A stretch of DNA of 64,000 nt from Ruminococcus sp. (lineage in GTDB: Bacteria > Bacillota > Clostridia > Oscillospirales > Ruminococcaceae). A model generated the notes under the pieces. It had not been told where the DNA came from and did no database searches. It saw nothing but the letters and a program-made list of their open reading frames with translations. Positions 27,189 to 36,355 of the stretch are shown here, piece after piece; the stretch's first letter is position 1; each line of letters starts with the position of its first letter. The translations under genes and the position numbers were made by a program. The stretch lies in contig JAFXDK010000042.1 in the NCBI GenBank assembly GCA_017521805.1, positions 1 through 64,000 on the forward strand. Reading direction: 5' to 3'.

Positions 27189-27584
27189 ATGAAGTATAAA
27201 AAATTAAAAATTGCCGTGGCAGTTGCAGCTCCCACGGCAGTTGTTTTAATATGTATCTTTAAAGAGCAGATAATGTCGATGTCACAGCATCTGGGGATAT
27301 GCATGCTCTATACGCTGACAGGCATACTCTGCCCCGGATGCGGAAATACCAGAAGCGCGAGGGCTATACTCAACGGAGATTTCCTACTCGCTGTGAGAAA
27401 TAACGCGTCACTGCCCTTTATTGCCCTTGTGACCATATGCTTTTACATTGAGCTTGCGGCTGATATTTTCGGCAAAAATATAAAAATTCTGCCCCGAAAG
27501 CCGTGGATTTGGTTTGTGATTGCAGGACTTTTCATTGTATATTTCATAGCAAGAAATTTTATTCCCGCAATTGCACCCGTCTGA
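27189..27584 (+). CDS. DUF2752 membrane protein
   Basis: The 131-residue protein shows the DUF2752 hallmark CPGCGNTRSARAILNGDF after the first helices, and three to four membrane segments in all. The function of this family is unknown. It begins 9 nt after the cohesin-like lipoprotein, without a strong ribosome site, so translation may be coupled. Confidence 0.8.
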   Translation: MKYKKLKIAVAVAAPTAVVLICIFKEQIMSMSQHLGICMLYTLTGILCPGCGNTRSARAILNGDFLLAVRNNASLPFIALVTICFYIELAADIFGKNIKILPRKPWIWFVIAGLFIVYFIARNFIPAIAPV

Positions 27585-27676
27585 TTTTTCAAATAATTTC
27601 AAATAATATTTTACGGCTGAACTCATATAATACTTTTGCGGAAGAAATTCCGCACTCCAAAAAAGGAGTGACAGCT

Positions 27677-28414
27677 ATGAAAATGACACCAATTGCTCTT
27701 GCATTGATAACAGCGGCGGCAATGCCTGTCAATGCCGTTTATGCGGCTGATAACAGAGCTATAGGCTACGGACAGGGTACAGCCTGTGACAGTCTTAACC
27801 GTCCTCTTGATGCAATAAGCTTTAATGACCGATACAGCGACTACGATGCCTACGCTTTATCGGCAGACGAAAAAAGAATAATCATAACCTTTGACCAAGG
27901 CTATGAAAATGGCTATACAGCGAAAATCCTTGACACACTAAAGGAAAAGAATGTCAGCGCAATATTTTTCCTTACAGGCGATTATGCCAAAAAGGAAGAA
28001 GCGCTTGTGAAGCGTATGATAGCCGAGGGACACACTCTCGGAAATCATGGTATGACACATGCAAGTCTCCCGACTTTATCTCACGATGAAGCTGTAAATG
28101 AGATTATGAGTCTTCACGAATATGTGCTGAACAATTACGGCTATGAAATGCAGTATTTCCGTTTCCCTTGCGGTGAATATTCCGAAGCAGCACTTGAAAC
28201 AGTGCAGAAATGCGGATATAAGACGCTTTTCTGGAGCTCTGCTTACGTGGACTGGAAAACCGACAGTCAGCCTGACCCGGCGGAGGGATTTAAGAAGCTT
28301 ACAGAAGCGGCACATCCCGGGGAAATCCTTCTTCTTCATTCAGTATCGGCTACAAATGCCGAAATACTGGGAAATGTTATCGATAATTTAAGACAGCAGG
28401 GTTATAAAGTATAG
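27677..28414 (+). CDS. pdaA: PdaA-type polysaccharide deacetylase
   Basis: The 245-residue secreted enzyme has a signal peptide (cleavage near NAVYAAD) and the NodB deacetylase fold in its PdaA form: ITFDQGYENGYTAKILD, GNHGMTHASLP, RFPCGEYSE, FWSSAYVDWK and LLLHSVSATNAE. In Bacillus, PdaA deacetylates N-acetylmuramic acid on the way to the muramic delta-lactam of spore cortex. AAAAGGAGTG precedes the ATG at 27677; the longer open frame upstream has no support. Likely sporulation-related here, in line with spoVS. Confidence 0.9.
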   Translation: MKMTPIALALITAAAMPVNAVYAADNRAIGYGQGTACDSLNRPLDAISFNDRYSDYDAYALSADEKRIIITFDQGYENGYTAKILDTLKEKNVSAIFFLTGDYAKKEEALVKRMIAEGHTLGNHGMTHASLPTLSHDEAVNEIMSLHEYVLNNYGYEMQYFRFPCGEYSEAALETVQKCGYKTLFWSSAYVDWKTDSQPDPAEGFKKLTEAAHPGEILLLHSVSATNAEILGNVIDNLRQQGYKV

Positions 28415-28455
28415 CAAAAAGCCGCCGTGGAAAATTCCGCGGCGGTTGTTTTATT
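28415..28455. terminator. Bidirectional terminator between pdaA and hydrolase genes
   Basis: GCCGCCG...CGGCGG with an A/T-rich interior is followed by TTGTTTT on the plus strand and CTTTTTG on the minus strand. It separates two convergent genes. Similar hairpins follow the next two minus-strand genes (about 29421-29450 and 30431-30465). Confidence 0.8.
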
Positions 28456-29398
28456 CAATGTTATTTTTCACAAACTCAGCTGTGAGCTTGTTGAGCTCTT
28501 TTTTATGCTTAGAAAAAAAGTGGTCAGCACCCTCAGTAATGTTTAATTCCGCATCTGGAAAACATTCTATCGCTTTTTCATAAAGCCATGGACCTTCTGT
28601 ATAGTTAGTGTACTCAGTACCAGTAAAAATAATTGCTTTATTATTGTAGGATTTCATTTCTTCAAAAATATCAAGAAATAATAATGCTTTTGAATGTTCC
28701 TGAATTACAAAATCGAAATCATCTGTTTCCGGAATAGCTGTATCATTCAGATACTTTTGTCTGTATTCATCAGGCATCTGATACGCAGGGTCTACACACA
28801 TAAGCCCTTTGAATCTGTCGGGATTTTTCGCAGCTGCCAATGTAGTAATCAGACCGCCGTAGCTGTGCCCCCACAAAAAAATGTTATCCTTGTCAATTGC
28901 AGGATATTCAGAAATGAAATCGGTTACAGCCACAATATCCGTTACGCAGGTGTGCGGTGTCATTTCTACGTATTTGCCTACATTTGAACTGTGCCCGATG
29001 CAATAGCCGCGGCAGTCGAAAATAACAGTTGAAACACCATTTTCTGCAAGATATTTTGCGTCATCTTGTAAAGAAACATAGCTTTCGACCATACCCGAAA
29101 TCATAATTACAGCGGGAAATGGTCCGTCACCTTCGGGTAGATAAATTTCACCTGCTACTTTTCCACCGTCAACATAGCAGGTAAGTTTTTTCTTGGTATC
29201 TGATATATCCTTGATTATATTTTCAGTTGAATTTTCCGTCGGGGCTTCTGTGGCTTCTTCTGTGGAAATTTCTGTAATGGCTTCCGTTTTCGCTTCGGTT
29301 GAGGTTGTATCAGGCATTTTCTCTTTATCAGTTACAGATGTACAAGCTGTGAGAGTAAGAATTGTTGCAATGAAAAATGACAGTAGTAATTTTTTCAT
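28451..29398 (-). CDS. Alpha/beta-hydrolase lipoprotein (copy 1)
   Basis: The 315-residue protein has a lipobox (LTACTS), a Thr/Glu-rich linker of about 45 residues and an alpha/beta-hydrolase domain with nucleophile elbow GHSYGG, oxyanion region DCRGY and a His in GADHFFSKH. It is likely a surface esterase or acyl/aminopeptidase-like hydrolase; substrate unknown. The downstream neighbour at 29455 is a close paralogue, so the pair arose by tandem duplication. GGAGATAT precedes the ATG. Confidence 0.8.
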   Translation of the reverse strand: MKKLLLSFFIATILTLTACTSVTDKEKMPDTTSTEAKTEAITEISTEEATEAPTENSTENIIKDISDTKKKLTCYVDGGKVAGEIYLPEGDGPFPAVIMISGMVESYVSLQDDAKYLAENGVSTVIFDCRGYCIGHSSNVGKYVEMTPHTCVTDIVAVTDFISEYPAIDKDNIFLWGHSYGGLITTLAAAKNPDRFKGLMCVDPAYQMPDEYRQKYLNDTAIPETDDFDFVIQEHSKALLFLDIFEEMKSYNNKAIIFTGTEYTNYTEGPWLYEKAIECFPDAELNITEGADHFFSKHKKELNKLTAEFVKNNIE

Positions 29399-29454
29399 GA
29401 TATATCTCCTTTAAGGCAATATCGCCGCAGATTTACTCGGCGGCGATTGTTTTA

Positions 29455-30399
29455 TCAGTTAGATTTGTTTTTTACAAAGTCAACAGTAAGCTCTACAAGC
29501 TCTTTCATATGGTCAGAAAATCTGTGATTTGCTCCCTCAACTACAACTTTCTCAGCATTCGGATAAGATGTTAAAGCCTTGTCAAATACTTCGGGATAAA
29601 TTACATTGATAGTTTCATTTGTTCCCGTTAAAATTATCGCATTTCCGTTGAATAATTTCATTTTCTCAAAAATATCCACTGCCATTAATCCTCGTGCAAG
29701 AGGCTCCCCTATTTTCGAATCGGCACCGTCACGGTATATAAACTCTTTAGTTTCATCATCGAATTGACTGCGTGCTTCATCAGGCATCTGATAAGAAGGG
29801 TCTACACCAATAATGCCCTTAAAACTATCAGGACTTTCAGCCGCAGCCATTGTTGTAACAAGTCCACCGTAGCTCTGTCCCCAGAGGAAAATATTGTCTT
29901 TATCGATTGCAGGATATTCTGAGATAAAATCAGTTACTGCAAGAATATCGGTTACACAGCTTTCGGGCGACATATCATTATAAAAATCACCTTCACTGAA
30001 ATATCCATTAGGGACATAGCCTCTGCAGTCAAAAGTTACTGCTGCAGCACCACCCTGAGCAATCTTTTTAGCCATAGAACCGTAGTATGTATATGTCATT
30101 CCCATTCCGCCAATCATTACAACTGTCGGGAATGGACCATCACCTTCGGGAAGATGCATCACACCGCTTATTTTCTGTCCTTCAACATAACAAACAATCC
30201 TCTTTTCCGTATCAGATAAATCATTGATTTTATTTGCTGTCGGTGCTTCTGTGGCTTCTTCTGTGGGAATTTCTGTAATGGCTTCTGTTGCCGATTCGGT
30301 TGGGGTTGTATCAGGCATTTTCTCTTTATCAGCCACAGATGTGCAGGCTGAAAGAGTAAGCATTGTTGCAATGAAAAATGACAGTAGTGATTTTTTCAT
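29455..30399 (-). CDS. Alpha/beta-hydrolase lipoprotein (copy 2)
   Basis: The 314-residue paralogue of the previous gene. The signal peptide and lipobox (LSACTS) and the first ~45 residues are nearly identical to copy 1; the catalytic domain is more diverged, with GQSYGG at the elbow and GANHRFSDH for the His. The stronger conservation of the signal and linker suggests gene conversion or recent duplication with different selection on the enzyme part. Probably a cell-surface hydrolase with another substrate. Confidence 0.8.
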   Translation of the reverse strand: MKKSLLSFFIATMLTLSACTSVADKEKMPDTTPTESATEAITEIPTEEATEAPTANKINDLSDTEKRIVCYVEGQKISGVMHLPEGDGPFPTVVMIGGMGMTYTYYGSMAKKIAQGGAAAVTFDCRGYVPNGYFSEGDFYNDMSPESCVTDILAVTDFISEYPAIDKDNIFLWGQSYGGLVTTMAAAESPDSFKGIIGVDPSYQMPDEARSQFDDETKEFIYRDGADSKIGEPLARGLMAVDIFEKMKLFNGNAIILTGTNETINVIYPEVFDKALTSYPNAEKVVVEGANHRFSDHMKELVELTVDFVKNKSN

Positions 30400-30474
30400 G
30401 ATGTATCTCCTTTGAATGTTTAACAGATGAATACCGCCGTGAAAAATTTCGCAGCGGTGTTTTTGGATTGATTT

Positions 30475-30795
30475 TTAAACTATCAAATGAATGTCTCCGA
30501 TAATGTAAATTATAATCATTCCGATTACATACAGCTTGATTTTTGATTTCTTTTTTAATTTCTCAATCAGCAGAATAACAATCTGACAAAGCAGACAGGC
30601 TATAAATACATACCAGAGCACAAAAAAAGTAAAAACAAATGATATAGCATAGCCTTCTGCTCCGTAAACCAGTGTCTGGTCGCCGAAAAATCCGGCTGAT
30701 ACACCATTTATTGAATTTACAAAACTGAATATAACCAACAATATATAAGGAATAAAGGAACACCAGAATAGAATGTTACTTAATTTACTTTTCAT
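30475..30795 (-). CDS. Small membrane protein of unknown function
   Basis: 106 residues with about three membrane helices: NILFWCSFIPYILLVIFSFV, FVFTFFVLWYVFIACLL and YVIGMIIIYIIG, joined by a basic EKLKKKSKIK segment. GAGGTG precedes the ATG. It lies just downstream of cysS on the same strand. I do not recognise a family. Confidence 0.6.
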   Translation of the reverse strand: MKSKLSNILFWCSFIPYILLVIFSFVNSINGVSAGFFGDQTLVYGAEGYAISFVFTFFVLWYVFIACLLCQIVILLIEKLKKKSKIKLYVIGMIIIYIIGDIHLIV

Positions 30796-30823
30796 ATCAT
30801 CACCTCATTTGATGTGTAAAAGC

Positions 30824-32239
30824 TTAAAGTTTAATTATCTCCGTACCTTGACGTGTTTCCTTGACTTCATATCCCATAGCGGATATCTTATCGCGGAGCT
30901 CATCGGCAAGAGCGAAATTTTTTTCCTTACGAGCCGCCTTGCGTTGTTCAACAAGTTCCATAACCTCAGCGGGAATATCGCTTGTATCATCAGCAGCTTC
31001 AAGGAATTTCTTGGCAGTTTCAACCATGTCAAGACCAAGAACCTTGTCAAACTCGTTGAGAAGTGCAAGCTTTGTGGAAGCATTTGCTGTAGATTTCAGC
31101 ACATCATAAACAGATGTTACAGCAAGGGCTGTATTGAGGTCGTTGTCAAGAGCGGAAACAAATCCGTTCATAAGGCGGTCATACTCAGCCTTGTCAATTT
31201 CTCCTGCCGCCTCTGTTGTGAGGGGAGCGATTTTAGCAATAAGCTTATTGAATGTAAGCTTTGCATTGTCCAGATTATCCCAAGAGAATACGAGATTCTT
31301 TCTGTAGTGTGACTGCAAGCAGAAGAAACGGTACACAAGGGGCGAGTAGCCCTTTTCTTCGAGAAGTGATACAGTGAGAAACTCTCCGCTGGATTTGCTC
31401 ATTTTTCCGCTGTTTGTGTTGAGATGATGAACATGGAACCAGTAGTTGCACCACTCATGACCTACATAAGCCTCGCTCTGTGCGATTTCGTTTGTATGGT
31501 GAGGGAATGCGTTGTCAATACCGCCGCAGTGGAGGTCGAGATATTCGCCCAGATGCTTCATACTGATGCATGAACACTCAATATGCCAGCCGGGGTAGCC
31601 GACTCCCCAAGGGGAATCCCATTTAAGCTCCTGATCGTCAAATTTTGACTTTGTGAACCAGAGAACAAAGTCTGCTTTGTTTCTCTTGTTTGAATCCTCC
31701 TCAACGCCCTCGCGAACACCTACTGCTAAATCTTCTTCCTTGAAGTCGTTGAAGATGTAATATTTATCAAGCTTTCCTGTGTCAAAGTAGATGTTTCCGC
31801 CTGCCTCATAAGCGTAGCCTTTTTCGATAAGTGAGGATATAACGCAAATAAAATCGTCAATACAGCCTGTTGCAGGCTCAACAACATCGGGAGTTTTGAT
31901 ATTCAGCTTAGCACAGTCTGCAAAGAAAGCGTCTGTGTAGAATTTCGCGATTTCCATAACAGTTTTCTTTTCACGCTTAGCGCCCTTGAGCATTTTATCA
32001 TCGCCTGTATCGCCGTCGCTGGTGAGATGTCCAACGTCTGTGATATTCATAACACGCTTGACATCAAGACCTGTGAAGCGGAGATGCTTTTCGAGAATAT
32101 CCTCCATAATATAGCTTCTCAGGTTGCCGATATGTGCAAAATGGTAAACCGTAGGGCCGCAGGTATACATAGAAACCTTGCCTGCTTCACGGGGAATGAA
32201 TTCTTCTTTTTTTCTTGTTGCTGAATTATAAAGCTGCAT
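30824..32239 (-). CDS. cysS: Cysteinyl-tRNA synthetase
   Basis: Class I synthetase charging tRNA-Cys. It shows the HIGN signature (FAHIGNLRS), the zinc-site residues (CGPTVY; GWHIECSC; HHTNEIAQ) and KMSKSSG. The 471-residue length and a C-terminal ADELRDKISAMGYE helix are normal. The ATG follows AAAGGATTATGTTTT. Its promoter lies back-to-back with that of the lipoprotein at 32381. The short leader leaves no room for a T-box. Confidence 0.96.
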   Translation of the reverse strand: MQLYNSATRKKEEFIPREAGKVSMYTCGPTVYHFAHIGNLRSYIMEDILEKHLRFTGLDVKRVMNITDVGHLTSDGDTGDDKMLKGAKREKKTVMEIAKFYTDAFFADCAKLNIKTPDVVEPATGCIDDFICVISSLIEKGYAYEAGGNIYFDTGKLDKYYIFNDFKEEDLAVGVREGVEEDSNKRNKADFVLWFTKSKFDDQELKWDSPWGVGYPGWHIECSCISMKHLGEYLDLHCGGIDNAFPHHTNEIAQSEAYVGHEWCNYWFHVHHLNTNSGKMSKSSGEFLTVSLLEEKGYSPLVYRFFCLQSHYRKNLVFSWDNLDNAKLTFNKLIAKIAPLTTEAAGEIDKAEYDRLMNGFVSALDNDLNTALAVTSVYDVLKSTANASTKLALLNEFDKVLGLDMVETAKKFLEAADDTSDIPAEVMELVEQRKAARKEKNFALADELRDKISAMGYEVKETRQGTEIIKL

Positions 32240-32277
32240 AAAACATAATCCTTTCAGAGTTTCAGATTGATATTATT

Positions 32278-32306
32278 ATTATATCATGCTGACAGAAAAA
32301 TGTCAA
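32278..32306 (-). promoter_or_regulatory. cysS promoter
   Basis: Minus-strand TTGACA (32306-32301), 17-nt spacer, TATAAT (32283-32278): a perfect consensus promoter. Confidence 0.88.
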
Positions 32307-32314
32307 TTGATTTG

Positions 32315-32343
32315 TTGACAGAAATCAATCGGTATGATATAAT
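32315..32343 (+). promoter_or_regulatory. Promoter of the 32381 lipoprotein gene
   Basis: TTGACA (32315-32320), 17-nt spacer, TATAAT (32338-32343), again perfect. The two divergent -35 boxes are only 8 bp apart, so the two promoters may compete for polymerase. Confidence 0.88.
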
Positions 32344-32380
32344 AAATACATACCATTATAAGAGAAAAGAGGAATTTATT

Positions 32381-33094
32381 TTGAAAAAGATAATGACATA
32401 TATTGCAATAGCTGCGGCATTGTGTATGCCTTTGAGTTCATGCGGAGATAAGAACAAGAATAAAACAAATAACAAGAGCAGTCAGGTGCAGGCTACGGAA
32501 GCGCCGAAGCCTACAGACCCTTATATCGATGACGCTGTTACTGCTGAATCGGGTGAAGTATACCTTGCTGTTGCTGATTCCCAGTGGAAAGCCCAGTATC
32601 TTGGCAACAGTGACGGTGCCGGAACTACTCTCAGTTACGATGCAGGAGTTGTTGAAATCAAAGGTAATGGCGATTATACCGTAAGCGTTAATGCTGATAC
32701 AGAGGGATTCCGCTATGCTGTAAGCGGAGATGCGAATTATACCGGTTTTGTTCCGCAGGGAATGGAGTTTATGGCTGTAATTATCAAAGAGGGCGAAACG
32801 AAATATCCCAATGCAGTAATTACTGTAAACGAAATAAGAGTAGACGGTGAAGCTGTTGAATTGACAGCAAAGGCGTATACATCCTCTGATGACGGCATTA
32901 ACACAAGAGCCAATCTCATAAACAGGTGGACAAGCAAGCCCTCTCCTGATGCAAGAAGCGTTGACGGTCCATTATACGACAGCAATGGGGAACCTCTTGA
33001 TATCTGCGCAGAGTATTCTCCAAAAATTGTAGGTGATGAAGCCTTTGCATCATGGACAAATGTTGAGGTTGATATTACAATCAGCGGAATTTGA
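32381..33094 (+). CDS. Lipoprotein with a beta-rich domain shared with the 33242 protein
   Basis: From a TTG at 32381 (AGAGGA upstream) the protein has 237 residues, a lipobox (LSSCGDK), a Lys/Asn/Thr linker and a ~180-residue beta-rich domain. That domain aligns with the C-terminal ~150 residues of the convergent gene at 33242: both have (G)xxYLxVxDS, LSY(D/N)A, IKGNG(D/T)YTVSV, ADTEG, xVDG and end W(T)x(V/I)E(V/I)xI..(S/A)G. The pattern looks like jelly-roll carbohydrate-binding modules seen in ruminococcal enzymes, but this is inference. Confidence 0.65.
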   Translation: MKKIMTYIAIAAALCMPLSSCGDKNKNKTNNKSSQVQATEAPKPTDPYIDDAVTAESGEVYLAVADSQWKAQYLGNSDGAGTTLSYDAGVVEIKGNGDYTVSVNADTEGFRYAVSGDANYTGFVPQGMEFMAVIIKEGETKYPNAVITVNEIRVDGEAVELTAKAYTSSDDGINTRANLINRWTSKPSPDARSVDGPLYDSNGEPLDICAEYSPKIVGDEAFASWTNVEVDITISGI

Positions 33095-33155
33095 ATAATG
33101 CGTAATTCTTAATGCTTAATGCGTAATTATTTTTACAACAAATTAAATATGAAAA

Positions 33156-33200
33156 AAACACGGTCATTTCAAACTGAATGAAATGACCGTGTTTAATTTT
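33156..33200. terminator. Bidirectional terminator between convergent genes
   Basis: A 16-bp stem (AAACACGGTCATTTCA 33156-33171 with its complement 33179-33194) with a 7-nt loop is flanked by A-runs and T-runs on both sides. The stretch just before it (33095-33135) is a GCGTAATT-type simple repeat also seen at 37985, 46820-46855 and 49747-49766. Confidence 0.88.
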
Positions 33201-33241
33201 TTTATTGCGTGATTGTAATATATGCCTGTGGGCGCTATTAA

Positions 33242-35443
33242 TTAAAGTCCTGCAATCTCAAAAGTGATTTCAATATCTGTCCATTCTTTTATAGAAGAAA
33301 GGTCAACAGCATTTTCAAGACCTTCATAAGCCCAGTCCTTGTTCATGTAGAGGACGCAGCTGAAATAATCGTCAAATGATTCGTTTTCAGGATTTACAGA
33401 AACCTTGTATTCCTTACCGTCAACCTTTACGGATTTGATAGTAATTTCAGCTTTTTCAGCATTCTTTACACCATAAGCTTCAATGCCAAGCATTGTGATA
33501 TCCTCAGGCATACTTCCGCCTGTGGCGTTTTTATATCCCTCTGTATCAGCTGTAACACTTACTGTATAAGTTCCGTTACCCTTGATATCAGCAACCTTTG
33601 CGTTGTATGAAAGTGAATCCTGACTTCCTGTGTATATAGCCATAAAAGATGAATCCATAACGCTCAAATATGCCTGACCGTCCTCGGCAATTACCATATC
33701 AGCTTCATAGGGATCTTCATAATCCATATCTTCCCAGAATAAATCTTCATCGTCAACATCAATATCGGAATCGTCGAACTCGAATTCTTCATCGTCCCAG
33801 CCGTTCAAATCTTCGTCAAACCCCCAGTCATCCTCATAGGAGTATGCGTTATAGATGCTGTCGGAAAACTCTGCTGCAAGTTCATCAGCTGTTTCTTCGT
33901 CAAGACCGATTTTTACAAGGATATCCTTTGCAAAAGCAGTCATCTTATCCTGCTCTACATAATCACTTGGGAAGTCTGCCTTGTCGCCGTACATATCATA
34001 TGCTTCGGACTTGTCGGGGAGAGATATATCTGCGCCGCTTTCGCTTGAAACTTCAAATGTAAGCTTACCATAGTTTACATCTTCAACAACGATATCGCTG
34101 GAGATTGTCTGCTTGCCGTCAGCTGTACCGAGGTCAAGGCTGATTGCCTGGTCTTCAACCTCAAAGCTGATATTACCTGTCATATAGCCCTTTTTCTCGT
34201 CAACAACAGTGAAGTCTTTGATTTCAGCAGACATTGTTTCGCCCTCAGATGTTACGGAAACGCTGCCGCTGTAAGCCTTATCGCCGCTTTCAGTAAGCTT
34301 GATATCCATACGGACATCATCCTCACCTGATTCTGTAACAACGAATTCGCCTCGGATTTCAGCTTCTTCCTGTCCCATGATAAAGCGTGCTTCAAATTCG
34401 TCGCTTTCGCCGTCGGCAAGTGCCATACCGCGAATATCGCCCTTGGGGTCGATGTATGTCCTTATAACGATTGTTTCATCTTCTTCGGAATCGTCGTTGA
34501 TTTCATCAAGCGCCTCGTCCATTGCCTCTTTGTATTCCTCAGCTGTCATGGATTCTGTTCTGTCAACGAGGATTTCCTTTACAAGTTCATCTTCTTTAAG
34601 AGCATTGATGAAGCCCTCAGCGATTTCGTCAGCTTTTTCCTCATTAAGAGTAATTTCAGCAACAGTATATTTTACAGTAATATCGCCGATTGCGATTTCT
34701 TCCTTTTTCTCAATCTCAACGTCGGAAATATAGCTGTTATAGAGGTCAACATATTTTACAACAAGAGATTCGAGTTCATCGGGAGTGATAATGGATTCTA
34801 TATCATAGAGATTTGTTGAAAGTGAAGAATAGGATGCTCCTATCATCTCCTCTGTATTCTCGCCGTTGGAAGCCATAATCCACTGGTCAGAAAGACCTGT
34901 GATTTTAAAGAATAAGTTTGCAGCGTCGTAATCGCCAGCCATGTCAAGATTAATTATATTTTCACCATTAAGAGCTGCGAAAACACTTCCGTTTACAGTT
35001 TTGTCCTTGACCTTTAAATTTACACCAAGAGTAACTTCTTTAAGGTCACTGAGGATTGTACCCTCTTCAATACCGCTTTCAGCCATAGCCTCGCTGAGCA
35101 TATCAGAAGCTTCATCGCTGAGAGCGAATTTAGCAGTTACATCAGCAGTCTGTCCCTTTTTCTGCTCTTCAAGGTATGTGCGGTAGCCTTCTGCAACCTG
35201 TGAAGCAAGCTCATCTGTATTCTTTTCAGTAACCCATGTATAATAGTTTGCAGGCTTGCTGATTGTAAGTTTAACCTGATTCTTTACTAAATCAGAAAAA
35301 TTGTAAGCAGCCACACCGCCGCCCACAGCAACTGCAAGAACACCTGCTGTAACGCCGCCAACAACAGCGCCCTTACGTTTTTTTGCAGGTTCAACACCTG
35401 ATACAACGTCTCCGTTGTTATAATTGAAATCCATATCCGCCAT
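33242..35443 (-). CDS. Large membrane-anchored acidic protein with C-terminal beta-rich domain
   Basis: From the ATG at 35443 (AAGGAG 8 nt upstream; the frame is open to 35482) the protein has 733 residues. It has a cytoplasmic Lys/Arg stretch (PAKKRKGA), one membrane helix (VVGGVTAGVLAVAVGGGVAAY), then a long acidic outer region with repeated beta strands, a very acidic Asp/Glu segment near residues 550-590, and a final domain of ~145 residues shared with the lipoprotein at 32381. No family was recognised for the main part. It is likely a surface protein, perhaps carbohydrate- or cation-binding. The promoter at 35553-35581 is its own. Confidence 0.7.
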   Translation of the reverse strand: MADMDFNYNNGDVVSGVEPAKKRKGAVVGGVTAGVLAVAVGGGVAAYNFSDLVKNQVKLTISKPANYYTWVTEKNTDELASQVAEGYRTYLEEQKKGQTADVTAKFALSDEASDMLSEAMAESGIEEGTILSDLKEVTLGVNLKVKDKTVNGSVFAALNGENIINLDMAGDYDAANLFFKITGLSDQWIMASNGENTEEMIGASYSSLSTNLYDIESIITPDELESLVVKYVDLYNSYISDVEIEKKEEIAIGDITVKYTVAEITLNEEKADEIAEGFINALKEDELVKEILVDRTESMTAEEYKEAMDEALDEINDDSEEDETIVIRTYIDPKGDIRGMALADGESDEFEARFIMGQEEAEIRGEFVVTESGEDDVRMDIKLTESGDKAYSGSVSVTSEGETMSAEIKDFTVVDEKKGYMTGNISFEVEDQAISLDLGTADGKQTISSDIVVEDVNYGKLTFEVSSESGADISLPDKSEAYDMYGDKADFPSDYVEQDKMTAFAKDILVKIGLDEETADELAAEFSDSIYNAYSYEDDWGFDEDLNGWDDEEFEFDDSDIDVDDEDLFWEDMDYEDPYEADMVIAEDGQAYLSVMDSSFMAIYTGSQDSLSYNAKVADIKGNGTYTVSVTADTEGYKNATGGSMPEDITMLGIEAYGVKNAEKAEITIKSVKVDGKEYKVSVNPENESFDDYFSCVLYMNKDWAYEGLENAVDLSSIKEWTDIEITFEIAGL

Positions 35444-35552
35444 AATAATACTCCTTTTCATGATTCGTGGGGGATTCCCCATTTTGTTTTTGAAACGTAC
35501 TGCAATAATATATGATAATTATATACCGCAATGTGCGTTTCAGCGTATATAA

Positions 35553-35581
35553 ACTATATCACAAAAAAACACAAATGTCAA
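35553..35581 (-). promoter_or_regulatory. Promoter of the 33242 gene
   Basis: Minus-strand TTGACA (35581-35576), 17-nt spacer, TATAGT (35558-35553). The rest of the 326-nt divergent space (35444-35769) is A-rich on the plus strand with no other feature except the DUF1836 promoter. Confidence 0.8.
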
Positions 35582-35710
35582 GGAAAAAAACGAAATTTTT
35601 ACCAATTTGTAACTCTTTGAAAAAATTTCAAAAACTAAGAAAAAGTGAGAAAAAAAGAGATAAATTGAAAAAAATACCTGAAAACACTTCAAAACGTCGA
35701 AAAACGACAT

Positions 35711-35739
35711 TTGAAGTTCATATGAACTTGTGGTATAAT
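35711..35739 (+). promoter_or_regulatory. DUF1836 operon promoter with palindrome in the spacer
   Basis: TTGAAG (35711-35716), 17-nt spacer, TATAAT (35734-35739). A perfect 16-bp palindrome, AAGTTCATATGAACTT (35714-35729), lies between the boxes, where a bound repressor would block polymerase. The first gene encodes a DNA-binding-like protein, so autoregulation is plausible. Confidence 0.75.
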
Positions 35740-35769
35740 CATATCATCACATGAAAGAGAGGTGCGAAC

Positions 35770-36336
35770 ATGAATCGAATGATTCCGGGAACATCAATAG
35801 GCTATTCCGAGATTGGCAGAAATGCAGCTTTCTCTTTGGTGTCACCTATCCTTGAAGCTACAGGAGGTATTACACTTTCTCAGCTTTCAAAGCTTACTGT
35901 TATGGAGGGTTCAACCATTCAGAACTGGATAAAGCGCGGGTGGGTTTCATCTCCTAAGAGTAAAAAGTATTCGGAGAAACAGGTTGTCCGCATAATCCTC
36001 ATAAATATGTTAAAGGGCGCTATGAAGCTTGAGCAGATTGCAAATCTTATGACATATATAAATGGTGATGTGGAAGATACCTCAGATGATATTATAGATG
36101 ATGTGACACTTTATAATATCCTTTGCAGAATAATTTTTACAGCTGAGGATGAAGGTGCTTTTGAACCGCATATGGTGAGAGACCTTATAGACCGCGAGCT
36201 TGAAAAATGTGCAGCAAATTATCTTGTATCCGGAGAAGAAAAGCTCCGCAAGGCAATGTACATTATGGTAATGGCTTACAGAAGCAGCTATCTTAAATCT
36301 GAAATGGAAAAGGAAATAGCTGAAATTCGAATATGA
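35770..36336 (+). CDS. DUF1836 protein with MerR-like DNA-binding motif
   Basis: The 188-residue protein has the DUF1836 core: GITLSQLSKLTVMEGSTIQNWIKRGWVSSPKSKKYSEKQV resembles a MerR-type winged helix (shown here in parts: LSQLSKLT, IQNWIKRGW, KKYSEKQVV), followed by a helical C-terminus. It likely binds DNA. It is the first gene of an operon (small membrane protein, DUF6440, SPFH) under a promoter with a palindromic spacer. AGAGAGGTG precedes the ATG. Confidence 0.78.
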   Translation: MNRMIPGTSIGYSEIGRNAAFSLVSPILEATGGITLSQLSKLTVMEGSTIQNWIKRGWVSSPKSKKYSEKQVVRIILINMLKGAMKLEQIANLMTYINGDVEDTSDDIIDDVTLYNILCRIIFTAEDEGAFEPHMVRDLIDRELEKCAANYLVSGEEKLRKAMYIMVMAYRSSYLKSEMEKEIAEIRI

Positions 36337-36355
36337 TGTGGGAATTGAGGGATTT

